Shown here: one piece after another, positions 26,179 to 38,500 of the stretch | Layout of the letters: each line of letters opens with the position of its first letter | Position numbering within the stretch: position 1 is the stretch's first letter | NCBI GenBank assembly: GCA_028622995.1 | Contig: JAJQJQ010000050.1 | Location: 1,911,672 to 1,975,671 of the forward strand | Length of the DNA stretch: 64,000 nucleotides | Reading direction: 5' to 3' | Source: Panagrolaimus kolymaensis | Taxonomy: Eukaryota > Nematoda > Chromadorea > Rhabditida > Panagrolaimidae | The notes under the pieces: model-generated | What the model was told of the DNA's origin: nothing | Database searches by the model: none | What the model saw: the letters and a program-made list of their open reading frames with translations, nothing else | Position numbers and translations under genes: made by a program

Positions 26179-29100
26179 ATGGTGGACCAAATTTTTGCAT
26201 TAATAGAGAATGCCAAAGCAGTAAAAATCTTAAACCAAAGCAATCCTCAACCACGACCACCCCGAGATCCGTTTAGTACGCGTTTTTCATGGCAATGCCG
26301 GCCTATACAACCTAAAACGGATAGCCAATTTCAAATAAGATCTACAATTTTATCAGGTTTGCACGTTTATAAGATTTATGAAAAAACTTAATTGAATTTA
26401 GGTGAGGCTCACAGCTGCAAACTACCGCTTGAAAATTTGAAACCAATAAATTTGCGTGATATGAAAATGCCAATGGTACATCATGGACGATATTTGGTTT
26501 GCCAAGCTAGTGTAATGCCGCTTCCAATAGTTGGTGTTAGTACAATAATCGAAGATTTAAATGGTAAATATTAAATTTTTCGATTCATAATCCTAAAAAT
26601 AATTGTTAATTTTCAGGCGATGTAGAAGAATTATCATTATATAATTTTTCTTATAAACTTGATAGTGCTGAATGGTTGAACCAAGGAACTATATTAATAA
26701 TTAAAGAACCTTGGCTTCGATATGGTTCAAGTGGTAAAACTCCATCAATCCGCGTTGATTCTCCTTCCGATGTCATTTTTGTTGATCCCACTGATTTGGA
26801 ACTTTTAAAGAAGGTTGGCGCTAAACAATGGTATGTCTTAAATTAATGCAACTAAAAACCCAGCTTAATCATAGCGGAGTTAAAATGGACAAAAAAATTT
26901 AGCCGGTTTAAATATTTTGTTTTTTCAACAAAATTTAATTTTGTTCGCACCAAAGCTGTCGAATTTTCGAAATCCTTCGAAATTCTATTCAAATATTTGG
27001 ATCAAATATTCGAAAAATAAATTTTTCAAGACGTAGAAAGTAAAACTTTTTAATACTTTTTTTAGTATATTGAAGCATTTAAAATTATTTGGATTATAAA
27101 AAACAAAGGATTTATATTGTATTAATTCGAAAATTATTCGAAATTTTAGGATATCTAATTTTGAATATTCAGTTTGATTGGAATAATAGAATTCGAGTTA
27201 ATTTCGAGTAGATTAATCGATATTCGACAGCTCTGGTTTTCACGAATCTATAGGTAATATTTAACTTAAAAACCATCTGGAATTGATTTTTTAACCAATT
27301 CCTGATTTTTTAATTAAGCGATAGCTGTAAAAAATCTTTGAAAAATACAAAAATTGGACGATGCGTTTGGTCATTTGAACTCCACCTTTCATTCATTTTC
27401 AAAAAGCAGTGATATATAAATATTTTTTTAGGTATGTAGCAACAATGAGCAAGGATGTTGTAGTAATTCAAAAAATTGCTAATGACTGCTTTACAAAAGA
27501 AGATTTTAATGGAGCATTAATGTTGTATGATAGAGCTCTTCGCTACAATCCCGAGCTTGCAGTCTTATATTTGAATAAATCATTAACTTGTTTACGTACT
27601 GGCGCTTTTTATTTGGCATATAATTCTGCTCAACTTGCATTGGAAAAAGGTGGTGATCCTGAAAAGGCTTTATACAGGTTTTTTTTAAGAAATTTAAATA
27701 TTTATCATAAGTCCAAATTTTACATTATAGAATGGGACTGGCTGCTTATGGAATGCGTGAATGGCAAAAAGCTGCTAAACACTTTGTTGATGTTTTCAAA
27801 AAATTTCCCAGTAATACTTCCGCGAGTGACCAGCTTAAACGAGCAATTGCCCGGTGCAATGAACAAAAAACTGGAAATTTTGATTTTAAATCAATGTATT
27901 TAGAATCTAAAAAAGAAAAAGCTGATATCGATGTTTCGGATTATATTGGACCGATAGAAATTGCAATTATTCCCGGAAAAGGTTGGTTTCGGTTCCCAAG
28001 TTTACATTTGTAAACTATGTCCCAAAATTCTGGCAAATTTGAATTTTTTTCATGGGTTTTGGGACAAACTTAAGTTACTGCAAATTTGATTTAGGTCGAG
28101 GTATCAAAGCATCCGAAGATATTCAACGAGGCACTTTGCTTGCTGTTTCTAAAGCCTTTGCATCGGGTTATAGCAAGGATTATCCCGGATATCTAACTGC
28201 AATAAATATGATTCGTAATGAGGTTGATACTGCTGCGTCAGTGTTACAAGGAATACGAGCAATGGAAAATTTGCAAAAAAATCCACAAAGAGCAAAAGAA
28301 ATATATGATTTGTATGCTGGAGATTTAAGAAAAGAAGAAATTCCTGAAGGTTTGGTAAAAAACTTTAGCTTAATACAATATCAATTTTAAGGGGTTATTG
28401 ATGCTGCTCTGATTCAACAAATAAGCTCGTTAAATCGATTTGGATCCGACGCTAAAAATTTTGGTGTGAAAACTCAAATGAATGAACTACTTGGATCTGA
28501 TGATTCTCATTTATTTGTTCTTCCATCATATTTTAATCATTCATGCCTTGGTATGTTTTAACTTACTAAATGAGGGTGGAAGGTCTTTCTAAACTTTCTT
28601 CTAACCTGCCAAAGCGCATAATCACAAAACTTTTGTTTTTTCGTTGAATAGTCCAAACAGTCATCCCTCTTTTTCCCCTCGAGAAAACAACAATTTTGTT
28701 GCATCATTCAAAAATAATTTGTTAAGAATTATTTCTCTCATAAACGCAATTTTTTTGAAATATTTTCTTTAACTTTTTAGCCAACGCTCACCGAACCTTA
28801 TATGGAAATGTTATGGTCATTCATGCAGCCACAAATATTAAAAAAGGCGAAGAAATTTTTCTTGCATACGTTCCACCTTTGGAAGAATTTTCTGAACGAA
28901 CAAAGAAATTGAATAGTTGGAAATTTACATGTCAATGTAAACTTTGTAAAGCAGATGCAAATGATCCAAACTGCAAAAAGCGAAATCAAATCTTGGAAGA
29001 ATTTAATCAATATGCTAAAACAAACAGAACATTTAACAAAAATGTTATTACAAAATGTGAAGCCCTTTTAGAAAAGGTAATAAACAGTCTATGGGATACT

Positions 29101-29479
29101 ACTATACATATTTATTGATAAAACTTTTTTTCAGGTCCGCAAAAGTTATGGTAAAAGAAATGATTTTAAAATACAATTAATTCAAATGCTATATGTATTA
29201 GCTCCAAGGTATTACTGTATGGGTAATAATACAAAGAGCATCAAATATTTAGAAGAAGCTATTACTTTAATAGATGATGAACTCCAATTTGTTCTATATA
29301 AAGCCCAAATTACAGTTAATCTTGCACATAGCTACTTTTCAAATGGAGATTATTCCAAGGGTCATGAAGCCTTTCGAAAAGCCTTTGAACTTAGCTTATG
29401 CACGGATATGGAACATTTCGAATTACTTTTCCCGCAAATGGCTAAAACTATGAAAGATCTAAATCTTCGTTTAAACTGA
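26179..29479 (+). CDS. TPR + SET domain protein, tandem copy B (SMYD-like)
   Basis: Nine exons with the same phases as copy A (26179-26356, 26402-26563, 26617-26830, 27432-27677, 27731-27981, 28095-28349, 28392-28550, 28781-29076, 29135-29479) encode 701 residues with no stop. Most of the protein is highly similar to copy A; the first exon is the most diverged and is seven codons shorter. The post-SET CQCKLC, the GRGI entry and the GEEIFLAYVPP tyrosine are kept. The core motif reads NHSCLANA where copy A has NHSCIPNA, so the family's proline is lost. Intron 3 is 601 bp against 50 bp in copy A because of inserted DNA that includes a MITE. It is likely expressed, but methyltransferase activity may differ. 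Confidence 0.87.
26951..27235. mobile_element. hAT-type MITE in intron 3 of SET copy B, 285 bp
   Basis: The left tip CAAAGCTGTCGAAT (26951) and the reverse complement of the right tip, CAGAGCTGTCGAAT (27222-27235), form near-perfect inverted repeats. The flanks GTTCGCAC and GTTTTCAC are an imperfect 8-bp duplication (6 of 8). The interior is rich in TTCGAA/ATTCG units. The element is absent from the matching intron of copy A. No coding capacity. Confidence 0.75.
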
Positions 29480-29848
29480 AGCTGAAAAATGAAATTCATT
29501 TTTTAAATCCTCCTTTGTTGTCTTGCTTTTTAAATTTTTAATTTTTATATGTCATAAACTAACTTAAAAAAATTATTTTTCTAATTATAGTATTTTTCTT
29601 TAAAACTTTGTAATCAGCATGTTTGAATAAAATAAAATGATGCAATAAATTTATTTAAAAAATTACAAGAAGTCACAACTTTGTTGGGTTTATGATAAAA
29701 AAAGTTGGAAATTTAATTTTATCCTCTTTTAATTGATTCTTCAAAAGCATATCAAAAAGTTATACCAAGGTTTAAGCTTAATTCACTAAAAATATCTGAA
29801 AAAGCGTTATTCTAAATGACCCAATATTGATATTTTTAATTTTTATCC

Positions 29849-29880
29849 TCCATATTTAGAAGTTCGTCAAAGAATATAAA
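29849..29880 (+). pseudogene. captured tail of prominin last exon
   Basis: About ten codons plus 3' flank match the end of the prominin gene (19311-19350), with one amino-acid change (PPYLEVRQRI for PPYLGVRQRI) and the same TAA. It is a leftover of the segmental duplication, not a gene. Confidence 0.85.
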
Positions 29881-30059
29881 ATTTACATACTTAAATTTAA
29901 TTTTCAAAATATTTTGAAGTTTTAATTTGCCTATTTCTTCTCGGTTTAAAAGATATTAAAATATATGGTATATCTAATAATGCGTCTACATATTCCTTCG
30001 GAGTATCGTGTTTTATTTTTTCAAAAGATGTTTTTCATTTTTATTTGTTTCTTTCCTAA

Positions 30060-30250
30060 ATCTTTGTTTGAGCCGACAAGGCTTTCTCTCTTCACTAACT
30101 GATCTTTTGCCCTTTCTTATTTTGGTTCTTATTTTTGTTTGTAAAAGAGCACTTCTCAAACTTTCCGTTTTTATTTTTCTTTCATAAAAATGATGACTAA
30201 AAATATCCGTTTTTGGCGCTCGCCTTTAGCGAGCTTTCTTTGTTTCATTT
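30060..30250 (+). repeat. duplicated 5' block, copy C (no SET gene follows)
   Basis: Third copy, with GAGCCGACAAGG, ATGATGACTAAAAATATCCG and GGCGCTCGCCTTTAGCG in the same order. Similarity ends at about 30250, after which the receptor-kinase region begins. There is thus a promoter-like block without its gene. Confidence 0.75.
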
Positions 30251-30559
30251 TTTTACTTTAAAAAAGCATTTTCTTTTCAAATTCCAATATTAAGAAAAAC
30301 AAGGACGGTGGAAACCAACAGGAGATGGCTATTTTTCTGATATATTAAAAAAATCACATGGTCAAACAAATAATTGCATGAATTATCACGTATTAAAATT
30401 TAATTTTAATTTCGTATTTAAAAGTACTAAATTTGATCTGGCTTCAGGGCCTCGAGCCTTGCCAAGTTATATATTTTTTATTGTCTTTCGCTTCATTTTT
30501 TGGGAACTTGATCGAGCGTATTTTTTAAACACATGCCAAAACATATAAAAACTTTTTTA

Positions 30560-30655
30560 AATTTTATTTGAAATCTGTTGATTTCCGCTTTCGAATTCCG
30601 CAAAATTTTGCGGAATTTACGGAAGTCCAAAAAAGGACGGAATTCCTGGAAACCC
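30560..30655. mobile_element. probable decayed hAT-like MITE end with palindromes
   Basis: Perfect 24-bp palindrome at 30594-30617 (AATTCCGCAAAA plus its complement), a second hairpin (GTCC-AAAAAA-GGAC) at about 30626-30640, and an end reading CAGGGTTTCCAGGAATTCCG on the minus strand, as in hAT tips. The left tip and target duplication are not clear. Confidence 0.4.
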
Positions 30656-30761
30656 TGTTGCCGATCCCAACATCAGAAATCCTTCGTGCAACTCTGTTTC
30701 AAATGCTTTCAAATTTTAGGAGCTTTTTTCGGAAGCACAAAATGTACATAACATATTCAAC

Positions 30762-33098
30762 ATGACCAGTAATTTTTTATGGTCAAAAATTTGTATAGGA
30801 TCATATTTACCGTGTAAATTTAAATGTCCAGTTGCATCAACAAAAGAATTTTATATAATTGTTACCGATGTGTGTTTAGCTTCAGTTTTTGAAAATTATA
30901 AACCTGCGGCAACTGCCTGCTCAAAATATTATCGAGATTTTGCTTTATTAATGCCGAATAATTCCGCAAGAGATTGTATAATAGATAATCTCTTTACACC
31001 AGATAAGATAAACGAAGCAAAAAATGTTTATTCAAATATGTATGTTGAATATTATGTATATCCTTTATCATCCACGGTTAACTTATTTGCGGTTATTCAC
31101 AATAATAGTTTTGAAATGGTTTCGGATTTAATTAAGCAAAAATTTATGAATAAAATGAGTACGTGTCGTTCAGGGAATTTGCTGGGTTATTTTCAAATTA
31201 TTGATGACAATAATGACACCATGCAAATTAAATATTCAATTGCTTTACCCCTTTATTTCCATGAAGATCCTATTGTTAATGAGTGGTATTTCAATGAAAA
31301 TTTTAATCATCTTTATTCTAACCATCAGAATCAAATAAAGTATAATCAAACTTGCGATGAGATAAAGGGATTTTTGTTAAAATTTTTTACTTTTAAAAAT
31401 GCAACAAGTCAACAAATTATTTTTTTAAGTGATCAAGATACTTTATGCTTTGAACTCAAAAATCCTTGGAATAAAACAAAGGTGATATTGTAAAAAAAAA
31501 TGTCTAAAGCTTAAGTTAACAAGGCCCTTTCTTGCCGCCGTATGGCATTGTGAAAAGAGACGGTGAAAAAAAAAATTTGGCAACGAAGGGAAAATCTTAG
31601 AAATCAAAGCATTTTTTAAATGTATCATGTTAAAAAGTAAAAAAATTGTTATTTTAGATACATTTCGAACTTATAGTTTCTTCTTCAATAAATTCGTCAA
31701 GCATGGTTGAATATATGAGGAACATCGACTTCAATATCAATAAAAGCAATCACATTTATTTTTATAATTATGAAAAAAATAATTTTTTGGATTACATTTC
31801 GTCTTCAAGCGTATGCTCTAATTTTACGAAATCTAAAAAATGGTTTATTCTTTTCACCCTACCCTCCTCACCCACCACAAGTATATTCGAACCATGGACA
31901 TCTAGTTTTTCTACAACGATAAAAGCTCCGATTACCCATGGATCATCAAATTGGTGGTACATTGGTCCTATTTTAATTGTCATGGTATTATTAATAATCA
32001 TCCTCTTGTTTTGGTATCTAAAAAAGTTAAAACAAAATAAAACACAAGGGGTACCAAAAGGTATTGTGAAAATCATGAAAAATACTTTATTTGATGCTCA
32101 GCTTTCAATTGAAGAACGTCAAAAACATTTCATTGATAAGAAAATGATTTATTTAGATCATGCTAAGATTTTAGGAAAAGGTTCAGCTGCTTTGGTTTTC
32201 GAAGGTATGCGTGAATTCGAGATTAAATAGATCCAATTTTCATTCTAACTTTATTTTAATTTCAGGAACCTACAAAACTAAGCTTTCGATTGAAGATAAA
32301 TTGAATATGATGCCACAGATGGAGGATGAAACATGTAAAGTTGCTATCAAAGTACCATCCAAATTTTTATCCGCTGACGATGTAGTTGAATTTATTCGAG
32401 AATTAGACGCTCTAATTAAAATTGGATCCCATCCAAATACTATCAAATTTTATGGTTGGACTTTGCCAAACCAAATTCCATCATTGATTATGGAATTGGC
32501 TCCAACAGATTTGCTTCAATTTGTTCGAATGCTTCGAGGGACTGAATTTCCTTTGAACGAAATTTTATCGATTTTGTGGCAGATAACTCAAGCGTTGGAA
32601 CACTTAGCTTCACTTTCAATGATTCATCGAGATGTAGCTTGTCGAAATATTCTTTTAACTGAATCAGGTGTTGCAAAATTAACCGATTTTGGATTGTGCT
32701 GTCATGGCGATGAATCATTCACATATCGAGCTTCCCTTCAAAAACGTTTACCCGTTAAATGGCTTTCAATTAAAAGTTTAGTGGATCGAATATTTAGTGA
32801 GAAAACAGATGTTTGGTCTTTTGGAATTTTGTGTTACGAAGTATTTTCATTTGGTTCTGATCCATACCCGTCTTTAGCCAATCTTGAAATCCTCACCTTT
32901 TTGCTTAATGGAAAACGAATGGAAAAACCCGAAAGTGCGTCGGAAGAAATTTATGATTTAATGCTAAAATGTTGGAATGAAGAAGCTTCAGAACGTCCAT
33001 GTTTTAAAGACTTAAATAATTCTTTGAGAGTTATGCTTGAAAGTGAAACTCATAATTATGGCTATTTGACATTAGATAATTTAAATTTTGTTGAATAA
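30762..33098 (+). CDS. receptor tyrosine kinase with unrecognised ectodomain (5' end uncertain)
   Basis: Exons 30762-31481, 31658-32204 and 32266-33098 join in phase to 699 residues. The extracellular part (about 1-325) has scattered cysteines (CKFKCP, CSKYY, CDEIKG) and many N-glycosylation sites but no domain I know. TM: IGPILIVMVLLIIILLFWYL. The kinase is complete: GKGSAALVF glycine loop, VAIK lysine, HPN, HRDVACRN catalytic loop (the animal form is usually LAARN), DFG, LPVKWLS, DVWSFGI and a closing CW...RP box. The activation segment keeps a tyrosine (FTYRAS). No signal peptide is visible before MTSNFLW, and the upstream DNA is duplicated block C plus a MITE remnant. A first exon may have been lost or lies unseen. 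Confidence 0.8.
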
Positions 33099-35536
33099 AA
33101 AATACCAGAAATGTTGCAAAAGCAATAAAAAAGCGCATGATAAGTTTAAAAATTTGTAAATTTGTGTTGTAGAATTTGGATTTATTTATTCATTTTGCCG
33201 TTACATATCCATCAATTTTCGGTTTTTTTTTCGAATAAGGAAAATTAAAAAAATGCCCAGAAAAATTATTTACGTTTTATATTTTTCATCTTTTTGCACT
33301 TTTAATTAATTTGCATAATTAATGATTGACGACAGACTTGTCATATTTTTGCGACATAATTTCCCATCTTACTTTTTTTACCTCATAAAAAAGAAACATT
33401 TTTTCCATGTTTTATTTATTTATTACTTAGAACACTTTTTTTTAATAGAAAAAAAAATTTTTTGTTTTTGTTTTCATGCTGAGTTTTTTAATAATATACA
33501 ATGAAAATAAAAATGTGATGGTTGTAGCCTCAAAAAAAAGAAAGTAATTGTCATGAAAGTGTTTGTTGTTTTTATAACTTTGTCAAAGTTACTATCGACT
33601 TTTGGACGTTGGCTATTATGTATGTAAGCATAAATAAACAAAGCTACCTGGCAAAAAAAATATGAAAAAAGAAGGCAGACATCAATAATATAAAAATCAC
33701 TGAACCAGAAGAATCAATGACTTCTAAAGCAGAGAAAGAAGGAAAATAAACATATGTTAAACTAAGCTTGACTTTTTTGTTAAAGCTTTTTATTATGACT
33801 AAAATACAAAACAATTTGTGGCTTGTTGATTCCTAGTTTTGTTTATTACTTTTTTTTCATAATTTGGAAAGCGTTTTTTAGCATTTTCCATTGCCATTTT
33901 TTTAAAATATTTTTCAGAAGTTATGGATAAATCCGTGTCATAATTATTTCTTTTTTGGATCAACAAAAGTAGTTATATTTTCAAAAAACTATAATGTAAA
34001 TTTTTTTTTACTTTTCTGGAAGTTTTCTAATTCATTATGCAAATACTGTCGTTCTTGTTTTTTTTCGTTTTTTTACTTTCATAAAAAATTTATTAACATA
34101 CTTTTGCCATATTTTTTTTGTGTGCCAAAAGTTGCATACCATTGCATTGTTATTACTTTGTTTTTGTTTTGTTTTCCATAGCCACAACAACCAACCACTG
34201 GTCATTATTATTTTTTTTACTATGGGCAGCAAAAAAACAATAATCATAACAACAACCCACAAATTAATTCTTGTTTTCCACTCATATTTTTTATTTACTT
34301 GTTTTGATCATCATTTTTTCTAGTCTTTTTCTAGCACCTTTTTTACGTGCTAAAAATAAACAAATTTTTCTTTCGTCGTTCTATTATTTTTTATTATCAA
34401 CCTCAGTTTTCTCTCATTTTTTTGATTGATGATTTGTTTTTAGTACTCATTTTGCTAACTAATTTGCTTTTGGTTTATGACACCCATCTCTCATTTGAAA
34501 CTCATTCTTCTTCTTTTGTCATTTATCATTTTTCAAACTTTATTTAACACCTCTCTTTAGGTTGTCGTTTGTCGTCATTTTTACCCATTCTAATATATCA
34601 AAAATTCAAACTCTAAACTTTTTTCTTTTTCATTTTTCTTTATTTTTTAATTCTGAACTGAGCAAGAACAACAACTGCTTGAAACTTATATTTAAAAACT
34701 TATATTTAAAAAGAGGGAGGAGTTATAATTTGAGAGGCATCAGCAAAATAGAAGAAAAAAATTTTTTTGTTAAAGAGACACACACGTATTTTTTTTAACT
34801 TTGCCTTTGCCAGCGGCAGCTCCCTAACAAAAAAAAATAATAATACCAAGCTTGCAACAAAAAAAAAGATGAAGCAACAGCAAAGAATAAAAAAAACATA
34901 TACACGAAGAGATAACATACGTACAAGCAGCAGCAGCAAGCCATTATTTTTGTCATCGTCGTCCATGTTGTCGTGTGTTATTCCATTCAAGGGAGGAAGA
35001 AGAGACCCTCCCTATTTTTTATTCTATTCTATTTTTTTTTAAGAGAGCGGCGCCAAACATTTGTTGTTAGTGTTTTTTTTTTGTTCGTTCGTTATTCGTT
35101 TACTTGTTAGTCAAGAAGGCAAGCAAGCAAGCCTGTTAAAAAGAAGTGTATTGTGGCGACTGACGACTGATCATCTTTTTTTCCTACATTATTTTTTTTT
35201 TGTTCAACTGAATTGAATTTTTTTATTTTATTTTTGCATGCACTTTTTTCAAGAAAAAAATATTATTTTCCTTTTTTATTGTTGGCGTTGTTGATTGAAA
35301 AGCATTGCTTTTTTTTTATTGATGCTGACTGTTAATTAATAAAAAATGGTATTAAATAAAATCAGAGAAATTATGTGATTTAAATATTTATTTTTTAAGA
35401 AATTAAATTTATTTTTCTGGCTTTAAATTTTTTTTATTTGAGTGGCCTTCAGCGAAAAAACAAAAAAGAAAAATTTAGTATTGCTACCAAATTATTTTTA
35501 TTGCTATTGAATATTTAATTTAGCTAATTTTTTAAA
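33099..35536. other. AT-rich spacer, probable cyclase promoter at its right end
   Basis: Low complexity; frames are lysine- or phenylalanine-rich shadows. Around 34900-35060 it becomes less AT-rich (CAGCAGCAGC, GGGAGGAAG, GAGCGGCGCC), as expected for promoter or leader sequence of the adenylyl cyclase. Confidence 0.45.
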
Positions 35537-38500
35537 ATGTCGATCCGATCTGTCCGGTCACGGACTCCTAAAAAGGTTTGGTATTTTATTTGTGGCTGTT
35601 TTTACAGTATTTTTTCTCTTTTTTATTTATTTTCATAATGTTTCCTTTTTCATTATTCTTGTTTTTGCCTTCTGAATTTTGTTTAAAGAAGGCACTTGAT
35701 TTTAATGTTTAAAGGGTTTACTTCCCTTTCCTCCTATGCCTTTATTTTTTTCTACACTGTTTTTTTAATTTTTTTTAAGAGCGAGGGTACTTGTTAATTT
35801 TTTTATTTCTGGCCGTAAATTGACGCCTAAAAACCTATCCTCAATGTTAAACATTTTTCTCTACTATTTTATTCCATTTTTTAAATTCGTGGATTTTTAA
35901 ATAGGCACTGAAAAAAAAAATAGAGCGAAGGAAACTAAAAGTAAATAAAAAACAATAGTTTGTTGCATTCCATAACAAATTCTTACACATTTTCTAAAAG
36001 ATTTTCCTTATATTTTTACGTAGAAAAAAGAATTAAATAAAGTATTTGAATTTAAAAAAAAATTATCTCATTAAATTAAAACTCTATTTAAATTGCAAAG
36101 TAAGAAAGAAATTCCAGAAGTGTAAAAAACAAATCTTTTTAAAAATGTTTAGAAAATAATAGTTTATTTTTCCTTCTTTTTACAACAAAAGCAAAGTTGT
36201 TTTTCCTTTTTCTTTCATTTTTAAACTATTCACAGCTTCCGCATTTTTTTCTTTCTTCAATTAAAAAAATTTACATCAGTAATTTTTTTTATTAATTTTC
36301 TTAAAATTTAGATTAATCCTTTATATTATTTTCTTTTCTTTGTAATTACAATTAAGAAGGAAGGCATTATTATTAAATAGAAGCAAAAAAAGAATTTTGA
36401 AAAAAGAGATTTTATGCTTGATTATTTCTTCTAAAAGCTAAAACAATATCTTTTATTTTAAAAAGTAGGTCTTCAATAAAAGCTTTTTATAAGTTCAAAA
36501 AGGCAAGAATCCACTATAGGATCACTATTTTTTTCACATAAAACAATCTGAGTGCAAATTCAAAAAAAATTGATTTATTTTAAATTTGTGATATGAGTCA
36601 TTTCATTTACAACGTTGACGAAAATAAACATGAACAACAGTCATTTTTTTCTCTCCACCTTATTTATAATTTCGAATCAATTCTGTCTTTGTCTTTTATT
36701 CCTGTCTTTTTTTTTGTTTATATAAACAGTTCAAAGTTTGATGAAAGAGATCAAATTTGTTTTTTTTGTTTTCGATCAAAAAACGAACATAAAAAATAAA
36801 AATAAAAACCGAAATGGAAATTGAAACACTCCAAAAAAAGCGAAATGGTTTCCCATTTTTTTGGATGATGACTCTTTGTTTCCTGTCTCTTTTTTCTTTC
36901 TTTAACAAAAGTTTGTTTCAAAAAGTTGTCAATTCACAGCTTTTTTTTATTCTATTAAAGTCACCAAAAAAAAGAAGAAGCCGATGCAAACAAACAAAAA
37001 AAGAAAATCAAACGAAGAAAGAAAAAAGAAAGTTAAATTAAATCTTATTGATAGGCAAAAAAGAATTAATTCACGCTTCTCTGCATTTTTATTTATTTAT
37101 TTGTATTAAAAAAAACATTGGATATTTTTTTTGGTTGTGACTCCAAAAAAACTATGTTAACCCTAAGAAAAAAAAAGCATAAAAGAAGCGAAATTTTTTT
37201 TAAAAACATGGCTTAAATAAAATAAAAACACAATAGTCGAGGAAACAAAAAAACTAAATTTTTGGTTGACAACCAAAAAGCAACAAAGCAAACGCGACGA
37301 CAAGTTTCATTTTTGGCATTTTTCTCCATATATTATTGCATTTGTATTTTTAGTGAAAATACGTTTATTTTTTGGTGGTGTTAAACTTTTTCTAAAAAAC
37401 TATTATTCTGGCTTTTGTCATTTTTGCTTAATTTTGTGATTCTACTTAAAAAAATTTTTGAACGTCGCTGTTTCATTTTTTTTATTCTTCCTTTATTATA
37501 TTTTTTTTATTGTTAGCTCTCCTGGTGGGCTTTTTTTCTTTTAGGTTTGTCTTTGTGGCTTCCGTTGTTTTTCTGTCTCTCTTTTTTATAACTTCATTCA
37601 TCATCCCAAAAATATTTCTATTTATATATATATTCCATTTTTAGTGTTCATATTTTCCATCTTTTTTTATTTCATTTTTTTATGTGTTTTTTTTTATAAT
37701 TTAAAAAAAAAGAAGACGAATAAAACCAAACTAAAAAAGATTGTCCTCGTTGTAGAAAAAAAAAATAACAAGTTTACGATCAAAGTTAGTTAGTTATGGG
37801 CAAGCAACAACAACAGAAAGTGAAGTGGGAGAGACTTCATTTATTGCCTCTGAAGTTAGTTTTTTTTTTCCAAGTTTTTTCCATGTTTTTTTTCTTCTTC
37901 TGGAGTAGAAGATGGAAACAGGAAAAAATAAAAATAAAATAAACCAGCGTATGTAACTTTTTCTTCTTCTTATTTCTCAACATTTTTTGTTAAATTTTTT
38001 ATGTTTATTTTTTTATTTTTTTTTGGAAGCGTGTGCTTCATTTAATGCTCTTCTTCTTCTTCTTGCGCTTCTTGCTTGAGCCACAGAAGCTTGAAGCTAA
38101 TTTGCTTTCCCCCATGGAAAAGTATGGAGGGAATCGAATGAGAATGAGAAAGAGAAAAAGCAAAGTTTTGATGTTGAAACATGAAAATTCAAGAAAAAAA
38201 AATTAGGGAATAAATAAAAACGGAAAAACATGTTTGCATAAACTTAACAAGTGAAGAATATTAAAAAAAAGAGGGGTCTGATCTTAAAAAAAGATAGGGA
38301 AATTCAGAAGTCAAAAAACAAAAATAAAAAAAAGAAGTAAAAAGCAAAATTTGAAAATCATAGAATAGCATTCAGTGGATCAAAAAAAATCGATGACAAA
38401 AATCTTTATTCAAATTTTTGCACCTTTTAGATTCCTCTTTATCATCTGCTAGTTTAGAAGAAAAATTATCCATTTATTTTTGTTTTTCTGTCAATTTTGC

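Noticed and set aside
30568..30765. 65-codon frame just before the receptor kinase as its signal exon
   Set aside because: It is written across palindromes of a MITE remnant and has no signal peptide.
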